A program made the position numbers and the translations under genes. This document shows, piece after piece, positions 29,206 to 40,062 of a stretch of 64,000 bases of DNA; the stretch's first letter is position 1; every line of letters starts with the position of its first letter. The stretch is from Aphrocallistes beatrix (lineage: Eukaryota > Porifera > Hexactinellida > Sceptrulophora > Aphrocallistidae): positions 2,356,001 through 2,420,000 of the forward strand of contig OY725502.1 of assembly GCA_963281255.1 (NCBI GenBank), read 5' to 3'. Below the pieces are notes generated by a model, which made no database searches, was not told the origin of the DNA, and saw only the letters and a program-made list of their open reading frames with translations.

Positions 29206-30390
29206 GTTAGAACAAATTTGCGAAATCAACAATTAGGCATAATTGTCGCCAATTATGCATAATTGTTCATTTTACAACAATTATGCATAATTGTTCATCT
29301 AATGTAACAATTATGCACAATTGTTCATCTAATGTAACAATTATGCATAATTGTTGTGAAATGAACATTTTACATAATTGTTTTAAATTTAAGCAACAAT
29401 TATGCATAATTGTCATCCTGACTCGCGCATTCTGCCTGTCAGCTATCTGTAGCTACCTTAATGTTAGTAAAAACCTACAGCGTTGCTCCAAGTGTCATAA
29501 TAAGTTTGACTGACCGTCGGAAGAGAAATTTTGTAATTTCGTGTGTTAGACTGAGCCTTACTTGGCTCCATACGGTTATACTTGTTGTGTTATAGTGAAA
29601 TTATAGTTATCTATGTGACAGACTGACTGTGTAGTGTGTAGTGTGTACATATACGTATATACTATACAATGGCTGAAGGCTGAGCTCTGGTCCCGAGGTG
29701 CCCCGGTTTTCGGGGAGTGGACTGTACTACCAATTATTTTTTTGTTCAATGAATTGGTTTTTCTTTGGAACTCAGTAGCACCATTAATAATTATGCATAA
29801 TTGTTGCTTCCATTATTAACAATTATGTAAAACTGTTCATTTCACAACAATTGTGCATAATTGTTGCTTACATTTTAAACAATTATGTAAAACTGTTCAT
29901 TTAACAACAATTATGCATAATTGTTACATTAGATGAACAATTACGCATACCGTATTTCCCTGAATAAGCGCCGGGGGCTTGAATAAGCGCCGGGTCTAAA
30001 GGGTGAGCGAAATAAATAAGCGCCGGGGCTTGAATAAGCGCCGGGGCTCGAATAAGCGTCGGACGCCGGGGCATTTTAGTTCTCTGAAAATCATATCAAA
30101 CTAGTCTTCTCAGTAGTGGCATAGATAGAAGTGCTTTTTGAAACATTACAATATCCTTTTTTAATAGAACTAACATTCTCAGTTGTGTCAAAAATAAAAG
30201 TGCCAGTCAATGTGGTCAGCAAAAAAAGAGCGCCGGGTCAAAATAGCGAATGAAATAAAATAAGCGCCGGGGCTTGAATAAGCGCCGGTTTGAATAAGCG
30301 CCGGGTCTAAAGGGTGCACGAAATAAATAAGCGCCCGGGCGCTTATTCGAAGCAATACGGTAATTGTTGATTTCGCAAATTTGTTCTAAC
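29206..30390. mobile_element. Foldback element with 30-bp perfect TIRs and ATGCAT palindromes
   Basis: The ends are exact complements over 30 bp, starting GTTAGAACAAATTTGCGAAA. The arms consist of about eight copies of the perfect 18-bp palindrome ACAATTATGCATAATTGT (or one-base variants) spaced by TTCATCTAATGTA-like words on both sides. The centre (29420-29790) is unique, without a recognisable protein. The right arm is interrupted by the MITE at 29950-30360. It sits in the TA microsatellite of family A copy 5. Non-autonomous; superfamily uncertain. Confidence 0.85.
29950..30360. mobile_element. MITE with GAATAAGCGCC sub-terminal repeats
   Basis: Ends CCGTATTTCCCTGAATAAGC (left) and, reversed, CCGTATTGCTTCGAATAAGC (right), each flanked by TA. 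It contains multiple GAATAAGCGCCGGGG units near both ends. No ORF. Nested within the preceding element. Confidence 0.88.
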
Positions 30391-30435
30391 ATATATATAT
30401 ATATACACACATTAATCGAGTTTTAATCGTATGGA

Positions 30436-30796
30436 TTAGATTTTGAATTGGATTTCAGACTTTTGGTATCCAATTTAGTAAATTCTATGGGAAAGAATAA
30501 ATTGTCCAAAAACTTTTATCATGTTGGTATTTTGGATGGTATCTTCACCTATCTTTCCGTTCACAGTTAAAGTAGTTTTTTCGTGGCTTGTTTCCATAAT
30601 TAAGAGAGCAGATGTCACTTCGGGTGGCAGTAGTTAATGCACCACTTCCATTGCGTTGTGGAAAGACACATTCTTTAGTCATGTTCAAAAATAAGCAGCA
30701 AATGCATTTGTAACGCTATGTCTAAAGTAAGACGTAATGTATGCATACATAATTTTGATATCCCTTAATTTTAAATCATGCACGATATTAATTAAT
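30436..30796. other. No feature recognised
   Basis: AT-rich sequence between family A copies, without repeat or ORF. Confidence 0.4.
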
Positions 30797-31140
30797 GATG
30801 TGCCAAGCGCGGTTCGCATGCCTGCTCTGTGGGGCTGGCGGACACTTTGTGTCCACCGGAGGCGCCCTTTGGGCGTCTGTGGTCACCATTGATAATTATA
30901 AAATGTTGATAATAACGTCATTTTTCCATGATGAGTCGACATTTTTGTATGAACCCAGAACGAAGCCATAGCCAAAAGACTCCCACATGCCAAAAATCAC
31001 CTTTCTGTGCCTGGCAGTTTCTTCAATCAATTCGTACACACAAACTTCAATCAATTCGTATACATAAACACACAAGCAAGTGCACACAAACAAACAAACA
31101 AACATTAATCCAGTTTTATTTGTAAGGATTTTCAATTTCA
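30797..31140 (+). repeat. Family A repeat, copy 6 (shortened)
   Basis: A GC hairpin block with TGGCGGACAC-TTT-GTGTCCACCG and GGCGCCC-TTT-GGGCGTC, then a truncated conserved region (CATGATGAGTCGACATTTTT, AGCCATAGCCAAAAGACTCC), TTCTTCAATCAATTCGTA twice, a CA/AAAC microsatellite and CATTAATCCAGTTTTATTTG. Confidence 0.8.
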
Positions 31141-32115
31141 CGACGCTGAGACAAAATGAGATAATTTTAGCGCTAAGAAAGGGTTTCAACTCAGAATCTA
31201 TGGGTGCAAACCTTTTTTTTTGAGCCCTAAGGTAATAAGTCAATTTTTATACATTCTACAGGTGAAAATATATTATATAACATGCTATTTTATTATAATC
31301 AACATTTATATTTATTCCTGTCACCCACCGTATACCCTACAATACTATCCAAATTATATTTTGTCGTATTTCAGAGTGCCTTTTCGTTACTCGAAAAAGG
31401 AGGAGATAGTGATTATATTGCTTCTGAATAAATATTAAATTACAATCACAACTTGTTTCTAGTATATATATTAGTGGTAAATGATGATAACTCTTTAAAA
31501 AAAGATCAATAAACAATTTCTAGGCTGACTATTTATCATGCACTCATCCAGACATCCCACGATTACGCTGCAATACCACAAGAGATTATTGTCTTGCGCA
31601 GTTTCTCATACAGAGCCCACTATAAATTAGGCCTACCATCTAATGTGCCAGGGATGCGTTAGAGGACGGGAATTTAAAATTATAAGAATGTGTATATCAA
31701 CAAATTAGGCCATTAAATAACTTCGTCATAGTCTGTTTCCATTAATCTCTACTCTAATAATATTTAATATTTTATTTTGAACATATTTAATGGATGACTA
31801 AGAACAACATGTGTCATTTTACATAATAGAAAGGTTAAAATGGCAATAAAAATAGGTCTTCACAATACTTTTCTGCTTTCTTTCTTTCTCCTACTCGCTC
31901 GCTCTTTACACACATAGTGTGAATAGTAAAATATTAATAAGTCCGTTTCAATATTTCAAAATATGTGATTTGATAGCTCGAGACAGACATCACACGAAAA
32001 GTCCAAAATGATGTTCCATGGCTCTGTTTCTAGAAAAGATGTCATCAAGTAATAATACGTATCTACAAGATTGACTTAAATGTTTAATAATTTCAAAAGT
32101 CAGATAACAATAGGA
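31141..32115. other. No feature recognised
   Basis: AT-rich intron sequence with only short ORFs, none with a recognisable domain. A CTTTCTTTCT-rich stretch lies near 31870. Confidence 0.4.
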
Positions 32116-32218
32116 TGCGTCGTTTGGGGTCAATTACATTTGTTCAATTACAATTACACTTCAATTACAGTGTAATTGTAATAAATTACCACAATTATAA
32201 TTGTAATTGCCTCCAACC
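32116..32218. repeat. Imperfect palindrome of CAATTACAATTA words
   Basis: TCAATTACA, CAATTACAATTACACT and AGTGTAATTGTAATAAATTA form an imperfect inverted repeat, ending GTAATTGCCTCCAACCC. It looks like a very short MITE or low-complexity palindrome. Confidence 0.5.
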
Positions 32219-32401
32219 CTGAGTGATGCAACTATTTTTGCACCTGCGTCTTTGCTATATTGATACAAATGCATTTATACCGAAGAAATTCCTTAGATAT
32301 TTTATATTCCATTAGGTTACAAAAATAGCAGTGCCGGCGCCATTGAAGTGTTCTGAGTGTCTGGACACCCACTGCCTGGCCATTTATCAAATTGTACTTT
32401 A

Positions 32402-32491
32402 TATAGTCGACTCCGCCTAATTGGGACACATCGGACCCCGAATTTTGTCCTGATTAATCGGAATTCCCAATTAAGCGGAGTCAACAGTATA
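32402..32491. mobile_element. Very short MITE
   Basis: Ends ATAGTCGACTCCGCCTAATT and, reversed, ATACTGTTGACTCCGCTTAA. Only about 90 bp. The CTCCGC-TAAT terminus resembles the MITE at 17427-17605. Confidence 0.7.
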
Positions 32492-32560
32492 TCCATCCCT
32501 ACATGGACGCACACTTTCAGACAAATCCCTCTCAGGACACCCGTCCATACAACACAAGGT

Positions 32561-32900
32561 TGCGTATATTCATGAGATCGTGGTTCCGTGAGATTTTTAT
32601 ACTATATAACCATGGATGGTTTTCTAGCGTAGAATTCTGAGAATATACTTGGAATCGTGAGATTTTGTTCCGTTTACTCAAATCGCCTTATGGTTCAATC
32701 AGTTTCTTCATAACTTGATAACCACCGCCATCAAATTGTGTCGCCTGAAGCTATTTAGTGGCGATAGTTATCAAGTTATGATGAAACCGGTTGAACCACA
32801 AGGTCATTTGAGTGAGCGAAACAAAATCTCACGATTCTGCGTTAGATAACCATCCATGGTTATATAGTATATAAGAATCTCACGAATGTACGCAACAGAT
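32561..32900. mobile_element. Palindromic MITE of about 340 bp
   Basis: Two arms of about 155 bp meet around a short centre near 32750. From outside they share GTTGCGTA, ATTC-TGAGAT, ATACTATATAACCATGGATGG, GTGAGATTTTGTT-CG and ATAACTTGATAAC. No ORF. Confidence 0.85.
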
Positions 32901-33381
32901 CTCTCGTAGAACAATTTTCAATAATAAAAATTATTCCTTGTTGCTTTTGACGCACCCTCTAACATATGCAGATAAAAATGACTATTTCAGGATAAACGAG
33001 AAAACATCATAGACGCCGAAGGTCGGGGGGCTCCCCCCCTGTGTTTACTGAAATAAATGCTTTATTGAAATTCATATTTAATTATCAGTATTGATTTGCT
33101 ATGGCCAAGCGACCTGCATGTGAAAATATAACCCATATTTTTCCCACAAATTTTGAACAATTATTTTCATGTATCAGCCCCTTGAGGATAGGACCCGTTC
33201 GCTGTATATGACATCCTCCGAGATGTTTTTAAGATTTGCCAGAATATAATAATTCGGATACAATTGTCAGATGGAACAAATAGACTTGCTTGTATTAATT
33301 GAAAGCAAATATACTTACATTTTAGATTTTGCGGGTACTTCTCTTTCTCCTCAATCTCATATTTCAAGCTAGGAATCTCCT
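32901..33381. other. No feature recognised
   Basis: AT-rich intron sequence. One GC patch GGTCGGGGGGCTCCCCCCCT near 33022-33041 forms a GGGGG-CT-CCCCC hairpin. Confidence 0.4.
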
Positions 33382-33404
33382 TTGTTAATTAAACAATATT
33401 CTTC

Positions 33405-33770
33405 CTTTTACTCCAGAGAACGGAGTCCGTTTATTTTAGATATCGAAGAACAATTAAAAGGACACCATGAAAGGCAATATGGTTTAGCTCCTGTCATCAC
33501 TTTTGGTTTTATATGTATCCCTTTCAACAGGATCCTTTGGATGGAGAACGGGAATCGAAACGTCGGTCAAATGTCTCTTCTGAGTTCTTGCATCTTAAAA
33601 TGGAAAGTGATCTGCTGCAGAGAAGGATTATGGTGGCTAGGTTAAATATTTGTGATAGAGAATATGGGGAAACAACTTCACATAATGTATTCTCATTGAT
33701 TAAGTTAGTGATAAAATCATCATTAAAAGTTGTGGTTCATTATAATTATCGTCCTCTAGTGCATCCCTAG
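33405..33770 (+). pseudogene. Unrecognised ORF pair with a possible frameshift
   Basis: One frame (from about 33405, after TTTTACTCCAG) reads RSPFILDIEEQLKGHHERQY. A second frame from 33513 continues as DPLDGERESKRRSNVSSEFL, HLKMESDLLQRRIMVARLNI, ending VHYNYRPLVHP. The second part looks like a charged amphipathic helix. Together they could be one decayed coding region about 200 bp before the last transporter exon, but I know no family it matches. It is not needed for the transporter reading frame. Codon use gives no clear support either way. Confidence 0.35.
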
Positions 33771-33966
33771 TTCCAGACTGTCAAAGTAGATGGCAGGCCT
33801 TATCATAGAATAGGCTATGGCTCATATAAATCCCACTGTGCTCGATATCGGTACTCACTTGGTATCGTTGCGTATTTGTGTGATAATATCTAGATAGACG
33901 AATGCATGATGAACGTAGAGACAATTTGGACATCTTTTTGAAATTTTATTATAATTTTTCTTCTAG

Positions 33967-34244
33967 CCTTGAAACTATTTGGTTATGATCCAGATAGATG
34001 TATTCAAACACATCGTGTCCAAATTGGAATTCGTTTGTTGATTACTACATTTCCCTTTATTTTAATTTGCCTAGCTCAAATCTGCCTAGTCTTTTATCCA
34101 ATTGGCGAAGTGACAAGAAAGATGAATCATAAAAAGCTTAAAGAAAAGACTGTTGATTCCGGAAATAGTGATCCACTTTTAAGAAGTGGTAGAATTTATG
34201 ATTATGAATCAATATCCAACATTTTTATAGAGACTAGTAAATAA
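33967..34244 (+). CDS. MFSD2-like transporter, last exon
   Basis: It begins after TTTTTCTTCTAG and continues the phase-1 codon (G + CC). It encodes about 92 residues: ALKLFGYDPDRCIQTHRVQI, a last transmembrane segment (LLITTFPFILICLAQICLVF) and a cytosolic tail starting YPIGEVTRKMNHKKLKE, with TAA at 34242-34244. The GY....C.Q...V loop, the TM12 and the YPI-E-RR/K-N-K pattern match MFSD2 C-termini. The Cys in DRCIQ would pair with the Cys of ENCDSS in the preceding exon, as the ECL3-ECL6 disulfide known in MFSD2A. The ORF start codon often assigned at 33969 (TTG) is not a real start. Confidence 0.92.
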
Positions 34245-34376
34245 TTTTTTTCATTTATATATTTTACCTGTGATAGTTGTATTTATTTTGTTGTTTTGTT
34301 ATTATGACATTTACATTTTAAAACATACATTAACATTGTTTTATTTGATATATATCTCTATGAAATCCCTTCGGTC

Positions 34377-34382
34377 AATAAA
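34377..34382 (+). terminator. Polyadenylation signal AATAAA
   Basis: The canonical hexamer lies 133 bp after the stop codon of the MFSD2-like gene, at the end of a T-rich 3' UTR. It is the first good AATAAA downstream. The satellite begins about 350 bp further on. Confidence 0.65.
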
Positions 34383-34611
34383 AAAATCATGGTTATACTA
34401 ATTTGAAATACTGAATGGCGAAGATTTTATGTAAATGTTAATTGTGACTTAATTATTTTAATGGAGGAAGGCTGAAAATTGATTCCTTATGTTTATAAAT
34501 CGAACATTTACGAGTTATTTGGACCTGATTTGAAAAATCAGTAATAATTGTTTGTTTACTATTTTGGGAAATTAAAAATATTTGTATATAAATTATAAAA
34601 TTATATTAACA

Positions 34612-34690
34612 AACGCGCTTCGCTTGTTTGCGCTGCGCGACTTGCGGACACTTCGTATCCGCAGAGTCGCCCTGCGGGCGCCTGAAATAC
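34612..34690 (+). repeat. Family A GC hairpin block, copy 7, at the satellite edge
   Basis: ACGCGCTTCGCTTGTTTGCG, then CTTGCGGACAC-TTC-GTATCCGC and GTCGCCC-TGC-GGGCGCC. Only the hairpin block remains. About 45 bp later the satellite array starts, in the place where other copies have the central region and tandem unit. Confidence 0.85.
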
Positions 34691-37600
34691 TCAATCTAAA
34701 CTATCTTTGGATTTTTTTCCTTTATATATATATGAAGTAAACAAAGGTCAACGAATAATTTATCATACCGATCTGAAAATATGATATTCGAAATCTACAC
34801 CTCTAAAAACCCCATGTCAACTGTTGGAAGCTAGTTTCTAGCAAATTTTTGTCAATTGTTTACATTATGTATTTATTGTAAACAAAAGTAAACAAATAAT
34901 TTATCATATCGATCTGAATAAATGATATTCGAAATCTACACCCCTAAAAACCCCATGTCAACTGTTGGAAGCTGGTTTCTAGCCTATTTTTGTCAATTGT
35001 TTCCTTTATGTATCTATTGTAAACAAATAATTTATCACGTCGATCTGAAAATATGATATTCGAAATCTACACCCCTAAAAACCCCTTGTCAACCGTTGGA
35101 AGCTAGTTTCTACCCTATTTTTGTCAATTGATTACTTTATGAATCTATTGTAAACAAAAGTAAACAAATAATTTATCATATCGATCTGAATAAATGATAT
35201 TCGAAATCTACACGCCTAAAAACCCCATGTCAACTGTTGGAAGCTAGTTTCTAGCCTATTTTTGAGAATTGTTTACATTATGTATCTATTGTAAACAAAT
35301 AATTTATCATATCGATCTGAATAAATGATATTCGAAATCTACACGCCTAAAAACCCCATGTCAACTGTTGGAAGCTAGTTTCTAGCCTATTTTTGAGAAT
35401 TGTTTACATTATGTATCTATTGTAAACAAATAATTTATCATATCGATCTGACTGAATGATATTCGAAATATACACCCCTAAAAACCCCTTGTGTACAAAC
35501 GTTGGAAGCTAGTTTCTAGCCTAATTATGTCAATTGTTTACATTATGTATCTATTGTAAACAAAAGTAAACAAATAATGTATCATATCGATCTGAATAAA
35601 TGATGTACGAAATCTACACCCCTGAAAACCCCTTGTCAACCGTTGGAAGCTAATTTCTAGCCTATTTTTGTCAATTGTTTACATTATGTATCTATTGTAA
35701 ACAAAAGTAAACAAATAATGTATCATATCGATCTGAATAAATGATGTTCGAAATCTACACCCCTGAAAACCCCTTGTCAACCGTTGGAAGCTAGTTTCTC
35801 GCCTATTTTTGTCAATTGTTTACATTATGTATCTATTGTCAACAAAAGTAAACACATAGTTAATCACATTGATCTGAAAATATGATATTCGAAATATACA
35901 CCCATGAAAACCCCTTGTCAATCGTTGGAAGCTAGTTTCTAGCATATTTTTATCAATTGTTTACTTTATGTATCTATTGTAAACAAAAGCAAACAAATAA
36001 TTTATCACATCGATCTAAAAATATGATATTCGAAAACTACACCCGTGAAACCCCATGTCAACTGTTGGAAGCTAGTTTCTGTCCTATTTTTGACAATTGA
36101 TTACTTTATGTATCTATTGTAAACAAAAGTAAACAAATAATTTATTATATCGATCTGAATAAATGATGTTCGAAATCTACACACCTGGAAACCCCTTGTC
36201 AACCGTTGGAAGCTAGTTTCTACCCTATTTTTGAGAATTGTTTACATTATGTATCTATTGTAAACAAATAATTTATCATATCGATCTGACTGAATGATAT
36301 TCGAAATATACACCCCTAAAAACCCCTTGTGTACAAACGTTGGAAGCTAGTTTCTAGCCTATTTATGTCAATTGTTTACATTATGTATCTATTGTAAACA
36401 AAAGTAAACAAATAATGTATCATATCGTTCTGAATAAATGATGTTCGAAATCTACACCCCTGAAAACCCCTTGTCAACCGTTGGAAGCTAATTTCTAGCC
36501 TATTTTTGTCAATTGTTTACATTATGTATCTATTGTAAACAAAAGTAAACAAATAATGTATCATATCGATCTGAATAAATGATGTTCGAAATCTACACCC
36601 CTGAAAACCCCTTGTCAACCGTTGGAAGCTAGTTTCTCGCCTATTTTTGTCAATTGTTTACATTATGTATCTATTGTCAACAAAAGTAAACACATAGTTA
36701 ATCACATTGATCTGAAAATATGATATTCGAAATATACACCCATGAAAACCCCTTGTCAATCGTTGGAAGCTAGTTTCTAGCATATTTTTATCAATTGTTT
36801 ACTTTATGTATCTATTGTAAACAAAAGCAAACAAATAATTTATCACATCGATCTAAAAATATGATATTCGAAAACTACACCCGTGAAACCCCATGTCAAC
36901 TGTTGGAAGCTAGTTTCTGTCCTATTTTTGACAATTGATTACTTTATGTATCTATTGTAAACAAAAGTAAACAAATAATTTATTATATCGATCTGAATAA
37001 ATGATGTTCGAAATCTACACACCTGAAAACCCCTTGTCAACCGTTGGAAGCTAGTTTCTACCCTATTTTTGAGAATTGTTTACATTATGTATCTATTGTA
37101 AACAAATGTAAACAAATAATTAATCATATCGATCTGAATAAATGATATTCGAAATCTACACGCCTAAAAACCCCATGTCAACTGTTGGAAGCTAGTTTCT
37201 AGCCTATTTTTGAGAATTGTTTACATTATGTATCTATTGTAAACAAATAATTTATCATATCGATCTGACTGAATGATATTCGAAATATACACCCCTAAAA
37301 ACCCCTTGTGTACAAACGTTGGAAGCTAGTTTCTAGCCTATTTATGTCAATTGTTTACATTATGTATCTATTGTAAACAAAAGTAAACAAATAATGTATC
37401 ATATCGATCTGAATAAATGATGTTCGAAATCTACACCCCTGAAAACCCCTTGTCAACCGTTGGAAGCTAATTTCTAGCCTATTTTTGTCAATTGTTTACA
37501 TTATGTATCTATTGTAAACAAAAGTAAACAAATAATGTATCATATCGATCTGAATAAATGATGTTCGAAATCTACACCCCTAAAAACCCCTTGTGTACAA

Positions 37601-39973
37601 CCGTTGGAAGCTAGTTTCTAGCCTATTTTTGTCAATTGTTTACATTATGTATCTATTGTAAACAAAAGTAAACAAATAATGTATCATATCGATCTGAATA
37701 AATGATGTTCGAAATCTACACCCCTGAAAACCCCTTGTCAACCGTTGGAAGCTAGTTTCTCGCCTATTTTTGTCAATTGTTTACATTATGTATCTATTGT
37801 CAACAAAAGTAAACACATAGTTAATCACATTGATCTGAAAATATGATATTCGAAATATACACCCATGAAAACCCCTTGTCAATCGTTGGAAGCTAGTTTC
37901 TAGCATATTTTTATCAATTGTTTACTTTATGTATCTATTGTAAACAAAAGCAAACAAATAATTTATCACATCGATCTAAAAATATGATATTCGAAAACTA
38001 CACCCGTGAAACCCCATGTCAACTGTTGGAAGCTAGTTTCTGTCCTATTTTTGACAATTGATTACTTTATGTATCTATTGTAAACAAAAGTAAACAAATA
38101 ATTTATTATATCGATCTGAATAAATGATGTTCGAAATCTACACACCTGAAAACCCCTTGTCAACCGTTGGAAGCTAGTTTCTACCCTATTTTTGAGAATT
38201 GTTTACATTATGTATCTATTGTAAACAAATGTAAACAAATAATTAATCATATCGATCTGAATAAATGATATTCGAAATCTACACGCCTAAAAACCCCATG
38301 TCAACTGTTGGAAGCTAGTTTCTAGCCTATTTTTGAGAATTGTTTACATTATGTATCTATTGTAAACAAATAATTTATCATATCGATCTGACTGAATGAT
38401 ATTCGAAATATACACCCCTAAAAACCCCTTGTGTACAAACGTTGGAAGCTAGTTTCTAGCCTATTTATGTCAATTGTTTACATTATGTATCTATTGTAAA
38501 CAAAAGTAAACAAATAATGTATCATATCGATCTGAATAAATGATGTTCGAAATCTACACCCCTGAAAACCCCTTGTCAACCGTTGGAAGCTAATTTCTAG
38601 CCTATTTTTGTCAATTGTTTACATTATGTATCTATTGTAAACAAAAGTAAACAAATAATGTATCATATCGATCTGAATAAATGATGTTCGAAATCTACAC
38701 CCCTAAAAACCCCTTGTGTACAACCGTTGGAAGCTAGTTTCTAGCCTATTTTTGTCAATTGTTTACATTATGTATCTATTGTAAACCAAAGTGAACAAAT
38801 AATTTATCACATTGATCTGAAAATATGATATTCGAAATATACACCCCTAAAAACCCCTTGTGTTCAACCGTTGGAAGCTAGTTTCTAGCCTATTTTTGTC
38901 AATTGTTTTACATTTGTTTGCTTTATGTATCAATTGTAAACAAAAGCAAACAAATAATTTAACACATCGATCTAAAAATATGATATTCGAAAACTACACC
39001 CGTGAAACCCCATGTCAACTGTTGGAAGCTAGTTTCTGTCCTATTTTTGACAATTGATTACTTTATGTATCTATTGTAAACAAAAGTAAACAAATAATTT
39101 ATTATATCGATCTGAATAAATGATGTTCGAAATCTACACACCTGAAAACCCCTTGTCAACCGTTGGAAGCTGGTTTCTACCCTATTTTTGAGAATTGTTT
39201 ACATTATGTTCTATTGTAAACAAATGTAAACAAATAATTAATCATATCGATCTGACTAAATGATTTTCGAAATATACACCCCTAAAAACCCCTTGTGTAC
39301 AACCGTTGGAAGCTAGTTTCTAGCCTATTTTTGTCAATTGTTTCCTTTGTGTATCTTTTGTAAACAAAAGCAATCAAATAATTTATCAAATCGATCTGAA
39401 AATATGATATTCGAAATATACACCCCTAAAACCCCTTGTCAACCTTTGGAAGCTAGTTTCTAGCCTATTTTTATCAATTGTTTACATTATGTATCTATTG
39501 TAAACAAAAGTAAACAAATAATTTATCATATCGATCTGAATAAATGATATTCAAAATATACACCCCTAAAAACCCCTTGTGTTCAACCGTTGGAAGCTAG
39601 TTTCTAGCCTATTTTTGTCAATTGTTTTACATTTGTTTGCTTTATGTATCAATTGTAAACAAAAGTAAACAAATAATTTATCATATCGAATTGACAATAT
39701 GATATTCAAAATCTACACCCCTAAAAACACCCATGTCAACTGTTGGAAGCTAGTTTCTAGACTATTTTTGTCAATTGTTTCCATTTGTTTGCTTTATGTA
39801 TCAATTGTAAACAAAAGTAAACAAATAATTTATCAAATTGATCTGAAAATATGATATTCGAAATATACACCCCTGAAAACCCCTTGTCAATCGTTGGAAG
39901 CTAGTTTCTAGCATATTTTTATCAATTGTTTACTTTATGTATCTATTGTAAACAAAAGTAAACAAATAATTTA

Positions 39974-40062
39974 TCACATTGATCTGAAAATATGATATTC
40001 ACATTGATCTGAAAATATGATATTCGAAATGAATCACTCCTAGGAAATACAGAACATTGATC
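39974..40062. repeat. Non-satellite interruption inside the array, copy 1
   Basis: A partial duplication of CACATTGATCTGAAAATATG followed by GAATCACTCCTAGGAAATAC and AGAAC, which does not belong to the monomer. The same interruption recurs at about 42208-42296 (GAATCACTCC at 40031 and 42265, 2234 bp apart). Confidence 0.85.

Larger units (their letters stand above)
10261..33966 (+). other. 23.7-kb intron of the MFSD2-like gene
   Basis: Bounded by GTCTGT at 10261 and TTTTTCTTCTAG ending at 33966. Joining the two exons makes GCATTAG plus CCTTGAAACTA, giving ISALALKLFGYD, a phase-1 intron whose product matches the family across the junction. The intron contains all the mobile elements listed between these points. 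The alternative, that the exons belong to two partial gene copies, is less likely because they are complementary and in order. Confidence 0.85.

Noticed and set aside
29027-29236. Pair of antisense ORFs of about 70 residues
   Set aside because: Both translate family A repeat plus microsatellite.
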